Source of the DNA: Flavobacteriales bacterium
GTDB taxonomy: Bacteria; Bacteroidota; Bacteroidia; Flavobacteriales_G; Salibacteraceae
Direction: 5' to 3'
Assembly: GCA_013204105.1 (NCBI GenBank)
Contig: JABMOM010000032.1
Span: 62,001 to 126,000 of the forward strand
Length of the DNA stretch: 64,000 nt
Shown: one piece after another, positions 41,729 through 50,177 of the stretch
How the letters are laid out: each line of letters begins with the position of its first letter
Numbering within the stretch: the stretch's first letter is position 1
Notes under the pieces: model-generated
Seen by the model: the letters and a program-made list of their open reading frames with translations, nothing else
Databases searched by the model: none
Told to the model about the DNA's origin: nothing
Translations under genes and position numbers: made by a program

Positions 41729-42741
41729 GTCCCTCTAGATTTGGCTGTTCCGTAAACCCGCGGCCGAATAAGATTGTCGATGTGTGGAGAGACTGCATTG
41801 GCCAATAAGATGGCGTACATCACTCCTTCAGGTAATCCACCCCACAGTCGAATGACAACTACCAGCACTCCGATGAGTACGCCGTACACCACTACTCCCA
41901 TAGGGGTGAGTGGAGATGCCACCATATCCGTCGCCATGAAAATTGCGCCGAGCATGAGACCGCCGGAGAAGAGCATGAATAAAGGAGAAGGATAAATAGT
42001 GCTATCCACTAAGTGGAGAACACCACTGAATACATAGACCGTCAGCAGTATCGCGACGGGGATGCGCCAGTTCATCATTTTCCTCACTACCAAGTAAAGG
42101 CCACCCAGGAGAATGAATATGGCACTTGTCTCACCAGTGGATCCACTTACCAATCCGAATGCTAGGTCATACGTCGGCGTGATCACGTGGTCAAATTTGA
42201 ATGCGGACAAGGGGGTCGCGCCTGAAATAGCATCTACGGTTGGTTCCATGAATGGGAGTGCCAAAACGGACGATGATACATGTTGGAAGCGGTCGATGGC
42301 AAAGGAAGGTAGCCAGGTGGTGATGGCCACAGGAAATGCTGCTTGCAGTACGGCTCTGCCCACAAGGGCAGGGTTAAATACATTATATCCCAGACCGCCG
42401 AACATGAATTTTCCCAGTCCGATGGCGATCACTCCTCCGCAAAAGGTCATCCACAGCGGAAAGATGGGTGGTAGGGTCAGGCCAAGTAACAATCCTGTGA
42501 TCACCGCCGACCAATCGGAGACGGTGCTTTCCTTTCTTGAGAGCCTGCACAAGACGTGCTCCGTTAAGACGCAGGAGACTACCGCCGTTGTCATCACGAA
42601 CAGGGCGTTGAGTCCAAAAGAGTAGACAGCGAAGGCCGCCACAGGAAGCATTGCCCATACCACATTGCGCATGATCGCATCGGTACTCGTTCCATCTGTG
42701 ATGTGCGGAGATGTGCTGATATGGAGGGTGCGATTAAGCAT
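41725..42741 (-). CDS. rnfD: Rnf complex subunit D (covalent FMN)
   Basis: 338 aa, about nine membrane helices. The covalent flavin motif is SGATPLSAFK within AISGATPL. MWTFCGG and LGKFMFGGLGYNVFNPALVGRA-type features mark the RnfD/NqrB family. Central ion-pumping subunit. Overlaps rnfC by 8 bases. Confidence 0.93.
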   Translation of the reverse strand: MLNRTLHISTSPHITDGTSTDAIMRNVVWAMLPVAAFAVYSFGLNALFVMTTAVVSCVLTEHVLCRLSRKESTVSDWSAVITGLLLGLTLPPIFPLWMTFCGGVIAIGLGKFMFGGLGYNVFNPALVGRAVLQAAFPVAITTWLPSFAIDRFQHVSSSVLALPFMEPTVDAISGATPLSAFKFDHVITPTYDLAFGLVSGSTGETSAIFILLGGLYLVVRKMMNWRIPVAILLTVYVFSGVLHLVDSTIYPSPLFMLFSGGLMLGAIFMATDMVASPLTPMGVVVYGVLIGVLVVVIRLWGGLPEGVMYAILLANAVSPHIDNLIRPRVYGTAKSRGT

Positions 42742-44074
42742 TCGTTACCTCCTTCGTTTTTCGTTTTCTGACGATGGACTTTGACAGCCTGAAGTACTGC
42801 ACCAAAGGGATGTGCGAAGGGCATACATAGGTGCATGAGCCACATTCGAAACAGTCCATGAGGTTGTACGATTCAGCCATCTTATCGTAGGCTTCGAACT
42901 TCGCGAGGATGCCTAGCTTGGATGGGTTCAAGAAAATAGGACAAGCGTCTACGCAAGCCCCGCATTTGATGCACGGAAAGATCTTCTCTGATTTTGTCAC
43001 GTGCTCTTCGCCGAACACAACGATACCCGAGGTGCCTTTGACAATCGAAATGTCCAGGTTAGAGACAGCTACCCCCATCATGGGCCCGCCCATGTACACT
43101 TCGCTGATGTTGTCCGTTACGCCCACTTCCTCCAATACAAACCGCAAGGGCGTTCCGATCGGGATCAAATAATTGCCCTTCTTTTTAACGGCAGGGCCAG
43201 TAATGGTGACCACCCTTTCCTGAATGCCTCTTCCGTGGGGGAGTAAGCGCCCGATCTCTGCAGTGGTAGCTACGTTGACCACAACGGCTCCTACATCGAT
43301 TGGCAATCCTCCCGATGGCACCTCATGCCCAAGCAGCGAGGTGATCAACATCTTTTCAGAGCCCTGCGGGTACTTCACAGGGACCACCTTGATCTCTACG
43401 GGAAGTCCGCGGGGGATGTGCCATGCCAAATGTTTCGCCGCGTCTTGTTTGTTCGCCTCGATGCCGATGATGACGCGCTTCGCACTAGTGACCTTAATTA
43501 AGTAGCGAATGCCCATGAAGATGTCGTCCGCCTGTTCCAACATGACGCGATGATCGGTTGTCAAGAAAGGTTCGCATTCGATGCCGTTGATCAGGAGTGT
43601 GTCGCAATGCTTGCCGTCTGGCACCTTGAGCTTTACGTGGGTAGGGAACGCAGCACCACCAAGACCTACGATTCCCGCATCTTGTATTGCTTGAAGGATC
43701 TGTTCAGGGTTGGCGCTCTCCACATCTACTGGCGTTCCTTCCATGACCTCCTGGGTAGAAGATGGGAAGGGCTCGATGTAAATGCCTTGCACCATCTTTC
43801 CGGAAATCGTATGAACGTTTCCCAAGGAGCGAATGGTGCCTGAAACGGGTGCATGAATCGGAACAGAGACATATCCTCCGGCCTTCGCCAGTACCTGCCC
43901 TCTCGAAACCTCCTGTCCTTGCCTAACCAAGATTTCGGCCGGTGCTCCAATGTGCATCTCAACGGGCAAGATGAACAATGGTGCAAAGGGGAACTGCCGG
44001 ATGGGAGACTTATTGGTCTCATCCTTGTGTTCCGGAGGGTGAACACCGTGCTTGAATGTATTGTTGGTCAACAC
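42734..44074 (-). CDS. rnfC: Rnf complex subunit C (NADH-binding)
   Basis: 446 aa from a GTG start. Cytoplasmic. Residues 1-110 are a barrel-sandwich (biotinyl-lipoyl-like) domain, residues 130-340 the NADH/FMN domain with GIVGLGGAAFPTHVKL and GGPMMGVAV, and the C-terminus has two 4Fe-4S motifs, CIKCGACVDACP and CFECGSCTYVCP. It oxidises or reduces NAD(H). It follows nifJ after 18 bases. Confidence 0.94.
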   Translation of the reverse strand: MLTNNTFKHGVHPPEHKDETNKSPIRQFPFAPLFILPVEMHIGAPAEILVRQGQEVSRGQVLAKAGGYVSVPIHAPVSGTIRSLGNVHTISGKMVQGIYIEPFPSSTQEVMEGTPVDVESANPEQILQAIQDAGIVGLGGAAFPTHVKLKVPDGKHCDTLLINGIECEPFLTTDHRVMLEQADDIFMGIRYLIKVTSAKRVIIGIEANKQDAAKHLAWHIPRGLPVEIKVVPVKYPQGSEKMLITSLLGHEVPSGGLPIDVGAVVVNVATTAEIGRLLPHGRGIQERVVTITGPAVKKKGNYLIPIGTPLRFVLEEVGVTDNISEVYMGGPMMGVAVSNLDISIVKGTSGIVVFGEEHVTKSEKIFPCIKCGACVDACPIFLNPSKLGILAKFEAYDKMAESYNLMDCFECGSCTYVCPSHIPLVQYFRLSKSIVRKRKTKEVTNA

Positions 44075-44092
44075 GTTTTCTAGCCCAGGTAT

Positions 44093-47000
44093 TTAGTTGA
44101 ATTTATCTGCTCGCTTCACCCATTTCTCCAGGTCTTTCATTTCTCCATTTGAGGGTAAGCCTGGGTGAATCACACCAGCCGTGCATTTCTCAGCGGCTTT
44201 CACGAAGTCTTCAAAGGACCCCGCTTCGGGATCCTTGAGGTAAACCTTTTTGGCGTCGTTATAAGCGAATACGTCTGGGTTGATTTTAATGCATTCGTCG
44301 CAAGCGGTGCAGCTTTCTGTTTCGATCCAGGGCGATGAGCCGCCACCGCTGGTCGGTGCCGCGTCCTGCGTTCCATGCGCCGCCTTGCCTCCTGATTCAC
44401 CAAGGGCGAGATCTAATAGGCCGTTGCCATTCCCTCCTGCCATTTGCATGAGGCCCTTGGCAATATTCCCAACCACCTCTGTGCGAATCTTGCTTTCCAC
44501 CTCCTTAGCGTTGGGTTGATTCGGACGAATTCCGGCAAGGTCGCGCAACATGATCCAGAAATCTCGGCGTTCTTCGCAGGATTCTACGATCTTCTTCGCG
44601 ACGAGTACACGGCTGAGGTTTTGCTTTCGGTCCACGGCCCATATGAATGGGAACTTGCCTTCGCGAGCGTCGATGTCGAATTCAAGGAATTCGGCCAACG
44701 GAACCATGTTTTCATTCCAGCTATCGCGTGGAACCTTTCGGAAGTGCTTTCTGAAGCGAGCCTCGGTGATGGCGAAGTCAGCGAAGGTCATGGCGACCTC
44801 CATGGATTTCTCCCTGCCGTTCTCTTTGTATTTGAGTTGGTACGTAGGCCAGAGGTTGTTCATGTCTGGGTTTCCGCTCAGGTCAAAGGCTTCCTCGACC
44901 GTTTTACCGTCGTCCGGATTGTACTTGAAGATGGGGTAAGCCCTAGATTCAACTGCTAATTTCGCCTGATTCACACCCATATCATCACCGATACCGTGTT
45001 CCGGTTGGCAAGTGGTGTAGAGGTTAAACAAGGCGGGGCGCTTGGTCATTAATCCATCGATGAATCCTTCGATCATGTGACTGGTATTCGCCAATGTTCC
45101 CTGCATTACATAGGTGGTGCGGTGTGCCATGGCGATCAGTCCGATCTCCTTTCGAGGCTCGGGTTTTCCTTGCCATACTTTTCCGAATTGAGCCATGTCG
45201 GATATCTGACCGATGAAGCCGGATGTACATGCCTGGCCTCCTGTATTGGAATAGACCTGGGTGTCAACCACGATGACCTTGATGGGTTTTCCGGAAGCCA
45301 TCATGCGCGACAGGTTTTGGAAGCCGATGTCGTACATCGCTCCGTCGCCTCCCAAGGCCACTACTGGCGGACATAAGTTCCATTCTTCATCGGTAAACTG
45401 GTGCCAGTTAAAGTAGGTGAAGAAGGAATCGTGCTCCTCCCTGTTATAGGTTCCAGTCAACTCGAGTTCGGCCTTTCGGATGACCCTGAAGCCATCTGCC
45501 ATCTTAGACATGTGGCCTTCAAAAATGCCCATGGCTATCGATGGAGAATCTTGGAAGAGGTGATTGGTCCATGGGAAAGGATAAGGATTGTAGGGCCAAG
45601 TACTGCCCCAAACTGAGGTACACCCAGTGGAGTTGCACATTCCCATGTTTGATCGTCCTTTTCCCGTGGTACCATTGGTATACTTCCACTTCAATTGTTT
45701 GAGTTTGGCGAGCAGTTGGGTCACATCCCTCAACCATTCCTGATCGATGGGTTCGCTTGACTTTTCGCGTTCCATGCGTTGCGCAATTTCCGATACGGTT
45801 AGGTCGTGATCCTGTGAATCGGACACGATCTTGCTGATCATATCGGCGTCCCCCACATTCACCGAGCCCATGAGCTTCACCTGTATGTGCTTCTCCAGCT
45901 TCTCAATCAATCCAGTGAGGTAGACAACATGTTTATCCACCCTTGGCTGCATGAGTGACTCTACGGTAGCTGTAAAAAGGTGAACCACTGACTTTTCGGA
46001 GCATCCGAGGCAAGCGCCATCTCCACTAGCAAAGTTTAAGTAGGCATCCTTGTTGAGCAAGATGGTCTCCAATGGACCGATCTTTTGCTCCAGGTCATCG
46101 ATGCGCTTGAATTTATCGGGGGTGTTTGGTAAATCACTCCAGAAGTCCCATTCCTTGCGCATGCGATCGATGGAAGTTTCTGTCTGGGGGACAGACCTCA
46201 AAGCGTCATCATCGCATACCTGCACGCATTCCATGCAGCCCTTACATGTAGTTGGGTTGATGGTAATGCTGAAGAGACCGCCACTTCCGGCTTTCTTTTT
46301 CTCGTGCAATTCAAAGTATGGTCGAGTAAGGGCGAACTTGAAATCACCCAGTTCATCTCGGAACCATTCAAATTCCTGTGACAGTTTTTGGTCGCTGCCC
46401 TCTTCTTTGATCATTTGATCGATGGCGTCGTACATGAGCACCTGAACGGTCGCTCCGTTTTTTTCCTCCGTGAAGAGTGCTTTCACCCTTCCTTCCAATC
46501 GGCGCACTGCCTTTGGTAGGAGTTCGACGTCAGCATGTTTTTTCTTTACACGTCGTACCACTGTGTCCAATACATCTGACAATTCACTTACGAGCCCTGG
46601 AATTGCTGTGTCTGGACAGACCGTATAGCAGTTGCCGCAGGCCGTACAGTTATTAGGCACCCATTCTGGGTGGTCGAATCGAATCCCCGTCATGTCTCTG
46701 AACAGGGAGGATGCCGCGGGCATAACACTCAGTCCGATGAAGGGGTCTGTGAGGTTGTCGTTGCCCATCCCTCTCTGGTAGAAATTCCCGGTCTGTTCCC
46801 AGAAACGATGCACGTCGCTGAGCTTTGATTGGCTTTTGGGAATATCCTTCAACATGTTTGGAATAGGCATGGGGGCCTGGCCATTGTTTTGCTCAGCCTT
46901 GTGATTTCCAAGTGCCTTTTCAGTGATTTCATGCACTTCGTCAAAACCGCGTTTGACCACGCGCATGTTGTCATCTACCACGCGCTGGCCTTTTCCTCCG

Positions 47001-49006
47001 AACTTGTGTTGTAACTGTTCTTCGATGGCTTTCAGTAGCGTAGCCTGCGTTAGACCCGCTTGTTGCATCAACGGGGAAGCGGCAAAGAAGGCGCCTTGAA
47101 AGGCGATGCCTTGCATCCTAAGTTGCAATTCTGGATCGGTGGCCTCTTCACGCGCAATCTTAAATCCGTCGATATAGAAAACGTGGATGTTCTTTTCTAC
47201 GATGGTCTTTTGGTAGCGTTCGGGGATGTCAGCCCATACCTCCTCTGGCTTGGATCGTTCGCTTTGGATGATGAGGTATCCTTCTTCCTTGAGTCCAGCC
47301 AGCGCATTGGTATGCTTAAATACATTAGGGTCTGGAGAAAGGACCACATCGACGAAGAAGTATTCGCAGTTCACACGGATGGGTTCCGGCGCTGCCGCTA
47401 AATAATAAGTGGTTGGTTGCCCTTTCTTTTCTGAGCCGTACTTAGGATTTGCCTTGATATGGTAGCCCAAGAGGTCGAAGAGGGTCATGGCGAGGTTCTT
47501 ACCCGTTGTGATGGCGCCCCATCCTCCAACAGAGTGAAAGCGTACCGTGATGGCACTCTTCGGCATGAGGTTCGGGTTCTCCGAACCGTGGATGGCCAGG
47601 TCCTTCACCTTTGGATAGGATGCCTGAATCTTTTCTTGATATGCCTTTTGGGTAGGCGTGGCTGCGTTTTCGCGGATGAAGTCGATGGATAAGTAGAATT
47701 GTTTCTTGTGCTTACCTGTCGGCAACATATTCTCTACCGCTCCGATGATGCCTTCTGGTTGAAGGTCGCGGCTTCCCATACCGAAGGAGCCGGAATAGAT
47801 GATGGGAATTTCGGAGGCTTTATAACTGGCCAAATCGGGATATGCCTTATACTTATCGGAACCTCCGTTCTCAATGCACTTGGTGAGCACCGCTCTTACC
47901 TCTCTAGCAAGGGGTAGGTCTTCGGCAAGCGGCTGGTCGAGTCGTTCGAGGATCGCTACTCCTTTCTTTCCTTTTAATATATGTCCGATCAGGTCGGCGG
48001 GGAATGGTCGGAACATGACCAAGTTGACTACACCTACCTTGATCTTGCGTGTGGTACGCAGGTAGTCGGCGACCACCTCAGCAGATGGAATCACGCTTCC
48101 TTGCCCTAAGATGAGGTAATCGGCATCCTCTGCGCGGTATGTCATCACACGCGCGTATTCACGTCCTGTGAGCTTTCCAAAATCCTCAAAGGCCTTGTCC
48201 GTGATTTCCTTTATATGGTCAAAGAAGAAGGGCCGTTGTGCGGCGACGCTTTGCATGTAAGAGTCTTGATTCTGCACGATGCCCGCCATCATCGGATTGT
48301 CCACGTCCCAAATCTCTGGGATGCGCCTACGTTGATCCCCATAAATGATCCGTTGGGATGGCGTGGGGGTGTCGATGATGTCGTCTGGTTTGCCTAAAAA
48401 TTCCTTGATCAGTTCTCGTTCAGGAATATTCAGCGATTCGATGAGGTGGGTGGTCAAGAAGCCATCCTGAGCGATTGCGCCTGGGGTCAGCGACATTTCA
48501 GCCACTTTGTGTGAGATAATGTTTAAGTCAGCCACGTGCTGGGCGTTCTTAGCAAAGAGCTGAAAGAAGCCTGTGTCATCGATGGCGTGGTAGTCGTCGT
48601 GTCCAGCATGTACGTTAAGGGTAGACTTTGTCATGGCACGCGCTCCGATGTTGAGCACATAGGTCAAACGTTTTCCCACAGCAGCATACAGGGATTCATG
48701 CATGTACGCGATCCCTTGGCCAGAAGAGAAGTTTGATGACCGAAGCCCGGTCATAGAAAGACCAGCCGTCACTGCAGCGGCGGCATGTTCTCCTTCTGGT
48801 TCGATGAAGATGAGGGGTTTGTCGGAAATATTCAGGTGTCCTTTCGCCGCTTCTTCTGCCCAGTACTCACCCATTTGGGTAGATGGAGTAATAGGATATG
48901 CACCAGCCGCGTCTGACGATTCGCGCTCACACATGATGGCGGCAGTGTTACCATCCATGGCGGCACGGACACCGGGGTACTTGACCTTGTTTTTATTCTT
49001 TTCCAT
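44093..49006 (-). CDS. nifJ: Pyruvate:ferredoxin (flavodoxin) oxidoreductase with extra C-terminal ferredoxin
   Basis: 1637 aa against about 1180-1200 for ordinary NifJ. Order: domain I/II (residues 1-430) with AAYPITPST-type AGAYPITPSTQMGEYW and GRLTYVLNI-like KRLTYVLNI; gamma domain from about 490 (RFHSVGGWGAITTGKNLA); 4Fe-4S motifs CTACGNCYTVCP (787-798) and CKGCMECVQVC (921-931), with about 120 residues of insertion between them; proximal cluster ligands ACLGCSEKS (998-1006); thiamine-diphosphate motif GGDGAMYDIGF (1219-1229) and VYSNTGGQ; and after a linker rich in Gly/Ser/Thr, a third ferredoxin-like domain (CTACDEC and a later Cys). It decarboxylates pyruvate to acetyl-CoA, reducing ferredoxin. 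It heads the rnf genes. Confidence 0.93.
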   Translation of the reverse strand: MEKNKNKVKYPGVRAAMDGNTAAIMCERESSDAAGAYPITPSTQMGEYWAEEAAKGHLNISDKPLIFIEPEGEHAAAAVTAGLSMTGLRSSNFSSGQGIAYMHESLYAAVGKRLTYVLNIGARAMTKSTLNVHAGHDDYHAIDDTGFFQLFAKNAQHVADLNIISHKVAEMSLTPGAIAQDGFLTTHLIESLNIPERELIKEFLGKPDDIIDTPTPSQRIIYGDQRRRIPEIWDVDNPMMAGIVQNQDSYMQSVAAQRPFFFDHIKEITDKAFEDFGKLTGREYARVMTYRAEDADYLILGQGSVIPSAEVVADYLRTTRKIKVGVVNLVMFRPFPADLIGHILKGKKGVAILERLDQPLAEDLPLAREVRAVLTKCIENGGSDKYKAYPDLASYKASEIPIIYSGSFGMGSRDLQPEGIIGAVENMLPTGKHKKQFYLSIDFIRENAATPTQKAYQEKIQASYPKVKDLAIHGSENPNLMPKSAITVRFHSVGGWGAITTGKNLAMTLFDLLGYHIKANPKYGSEKKGQPTTYYLAAAPEPIRVNCEYFFVDVVLSPDPNVFKHTNALAGLKEEGYLIIQSERSKPEEVWADIPERYQKTIVEKNIHVFYIDGFKIAREEATDPELQLRMQGIAFQGAFFAASPLMQQAGLTQATLLKAIEEQLQHKFGGKGQRVVDDNMRVVKRGFDEVHEITEKALGNHKAEQNNGQAPMPIPNMLKDIPKSQSKLSDVHRFWEQTGNFYQRGMGNDNLTDPFIGLSVMPAASSLFRDMTGIRFDHPEWVPNNCTACGNCYTVCPDTAIPGLVSELSDVLDTVVRRVKKKHADVELLPKAVRRLEGRVKALFTEEKNGATVQVLMYDAIDQMIKEEGSDQKLSQEFEWFRDELGDFKFALTRPYFELHEKKKAGSGGLFSITINPTTCKGCMECVQVCDDDALRSVPQTETSIDRMRKEWDFWSDLPNTPDKFKRIDDLEQKIGPLETILLNKDAYLNFASGDGACLGCSEKSVVHLFTATVESLMQPRVDKHVVYLTGLIEKLEKHIQVKLMGSVNVGDADMISKIVSDSQDHDLTVSEIAQRMEREKSSEPIDQEWLRDVTQLLAKLKQLKWKYTNGTTGKGRSNMGMCNSTGCTSVWGSTWPYNPYPFPWTNHLFQDSPSIAMGIFEGHMSKMADGFRVIRKAELELTGTYNREEHDSFFTYFNWHQFTDEEWNLCPPVVALGGDGAMYDIGFQNLSRMMASGKPIKVIVVDTQVYSNTGGQACTSGFIGQISDMAQFGKVWQGKPEPRKEIGLIAMAHRTTYVMQGTLANTSHMIEGFIDGLMTKRPALFNLYTTCQPEHGIGDDMGVNQAKLAVESRAYPIFKYNPDDGKTVEEAFDLSGNPDMNNLWPTYQLKYKENGREKSMEVAMTFADFAITEARFRKHFRKVPRDSWNENMVPLAEFLEFDIDAREGKFPFIWAVDRKQNLSRVLVAKKIVESCEERRDFWIMLRDLAGIRPNQPNAKEVESKIRTEVVGNIAKGLMQMAGGNGNGLLDLALGESGGKAAHGTQDAAPTSGGGSSPWIETESCTACDECIKINPDVFAYNDAKKVYLKDPEAGSFEDFVKAAEKCTAGVIHPGLPSNGEMKDLEKWVKRADKFN

Positions 49007-49178
49007 GTTTTCTCAGGTACGTGATGTATTGTTCTCTTTACGTGAATAGTCTTGGTCAGACACGAGGTAGGGGGTGTCGATTTTTTGCAAGACGATGGTA
49101 GTTGCCTTTCCCTGCCACAATGCGGGGTGGCTGTGCGCTAACCCAAGATTTAGGGTATGCACGTTATATAAAGGCGCT

Positions 49179-49200
49179 CGAGCACGAGAGCTCGTGCTTG
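49179..49200 (-). terminator. Hairpin between the HEPN-like gene and nifJ
   Basis: AGCACGAG (49181-49188) and CTCGTGCT (49191-49198) extended by one GC and one GT pair. On the minus strand it starts 6 bases after the stop of the HEPN-like gene and is followed by a partly T-rich tail (CCTTTATATAAC). It probably separates that gene from nifJ. Confidence 0.55.
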
Positions 49201-49205
49201 ATGAT

Positions 49206-49577
49206 TCAAGCCTTTGCATCCTGGGCCACCATTTCTTTGGTCTTTGCGGCCAGGTTGAGATGGTCTTTTGCGACCTCTATGTTCATGTAGACATCCTCCG
49301 GATCTTCAAGTTTGAGGAAAGGAGAGAGGTCCAAGGCATGGAAGCGCTCGTCGACCTTTTGGCATTCATTCAGAAGTGCTTGAAGGGAGTTGATCGGGTA
49401 TTCGGATATTCCGTGTCGATGCAGTAATCCGAACAGCGAGTGCTGCACAGAGTTATAAGCGTGTTTGCATACCATATATACGACAACGTCCTCTTCGGGA
49501 CGTGCCATTTCCTCCCACGCGGCATCGTAATGATCCTCCGCCTCTTGGAGTTTGACTTTGAAAAGTTCTTCGTTCAT
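49206..49577 (-). CDS. HEPN-like helical protein
   Basis: 123 aa from ATG 49577. All-helical with KLQEAEDHYDAAWEEM, YMVCKHAYNSVQHSLFGLL and AKDHLNLAAKTKEM; the pattern resembles HEPN-domain proteins, which often bind nucleotides or cleave RNA. The RxxxxH ribonuclease motif is not seen. No minimal nucleotidyltransferase (MNT) neighbour is present, so a toxin-antitoxin role is not supported. It lies upstream of nifJ on the same strand but is separated by a hairpin. Confidence 0.6.
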   Translation of the reverse strand: MNEELFKVKLQEAEDHYDAAWEEMARPEEDVVVYMVCKHAYNSVQHSLFGLLHRHGISEYPINSLQALLNECQKVDERFHALDLSPFLKLEDPEDVYMNIEVAKDHLNLAAKTKEMVAQDAKA

Positions 49578-49902
49578 GGCTAGGTCTTTTGTTGGTTTCA
49601 CTTGGAGTGCACGCAGGGAGTGCATTTTCGAAGCGAAAACTAGCCATAGTCAGAACCGACCCATATGATAAGGGTCAGCAGGAAGAGTGATAGAGGTTAG
49701 TGGGCCATACCGTTTGCCCCTATCCATGAGGATGAAGATCAGGGACTGAGGATGCCGGTCATAAAAAACATCCTTGGCGTGTTTATTAATCAGAGCTATC
49801 ACAACTCCGGGCAGGATCCCTGGCGGGGGTAAACTTCTCACCTGCCAATGCTGCTTCGCATCATGTGTGACTTGCTTCGCAAATCACATCGTGTCTACTT
49901 CG
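49578..49902. other. Non-coding stretch between the HEPN-like gene and tRNA-Arg
   Basis: No convincing gene. It holds two copies of TGCTTCGCA (49852-49860 and 49873-49881, 21 bases apart), a strong hairpin at 49866-49888 and, at 49807-49818, CCGGGCAGGATC, which repeats a 12-base segment of the tRNA-Arg T-arm region (49909-49920). This may be a decayed duplicate or a former attachment site of the tRNA. Confidence 0.5.
49866..49888. repeat. Strong hairpin beside tRNA-Arg
   Basis: TGTGACTTGC and GCAAATCACA form a 10-base-pair stem with one mismatch on this strand (a G-T wobble on the other) and a 3-base loop. It is 15 bases beyond the 3' end of the tRNA gene. It has no T-tract, so it may be a processing or stability element and not a terminator. 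Confidence 0.5.
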
Positions 49903-49974
49903 TAGCCCCGGGCAGGATCGAACTGCCATCTAAAGTTTAGGAAACTTCTATTCTATCCATTGAACTACGGGGCC
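49903..49974 (-). tRNA. tRNA-Arg (anticodon CCT)
   Basis: On the minus strand the acceptor GGCCCCG (49974-49968) pairs with CGGGGCT (49910-49904), followed by an A discriminator. D-arm around AGTTCAATGGAT, anticodon stem GAAGT/ACTTT with the loop TTCCTAA (anticodon CCT) and a T-arm GGCAG-TTCGATC-CTGCC. It reads AGG codons. CCA is not encoded. Confidence 0.92.
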
Positions 49975-50001
49975 AAAACGTCAAATAACGCTTCAAATGT
50001 C

Positions 50002-50068
50002 GGAAACTTCTATTCCCTGCCCGAATGCACCGTCAGGTGTGAGCGGGTATCCATTAAACTACGGGGCC
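50002..50068 (-). pseudogene. Interrupted copy of the 5' half of tRNA-Arg
   Basis: Minus strand. Bases 50068-50048 repeat the first 21 bases of the neighbouring tRNA-Arg with one change. Then a 32-base insert (50047-50016) interrupts the D-loop, with its own arms CCCG/CGGG and CACC/GGTG. Then GAATAGAAGTTTCC (50015-50002) returns to the exact tRNA sequence up to the anticodon, and the T-arm half is missing. It cannot make a mature tRNA. Confidence 0.75.
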
Positions 50069-50117
50069 AAAGGAAGGTGCGAATTTCAATAAAATGAACG
50101 AAATTCCGGCAACGAAA

Positions 50118-50143
50118 AAACGGGACCCTTGCGAGTCCCGTTT
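50118..50143 (-). terminator. Intrinsic terminator of the T9SS-exported acidic protein
   Basis: AAACGGGAC and GTCCCGTTT, 9 base pairs around an 8-base loop. Read on the minus strand it ends in a run of six T, a strong intrinsic terminator 35 bases past the stop of the gene at 50178-51224. Confidence 0.85.
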
Positions 50144-50177
50144 ACCTAACTAAACAGTGTGAGATTGCCTTACCCTG

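Noticed and set aside
49650-49841. Open frame of 63 codons on the minus strand between the HEPN-like gene and tRNA-Arg
   Set aside because: No recognised domain, no promoter box or start context, and part of it overlaps a repeat of the tRNA T-arm; probably chance.
49866-49888. TGTGA/TCACA arms considered as a second CRP site
   Set aside because: The arms are 13 bases apart, not 6, and they form a hairpin beside a tRNA with no promoter nearby.
50002-50068. Intron-containing tRNA gene
   Set aside because: The 32-base insert is in the D-loop, far too short for a group I intron, and the T-arm half is missing.
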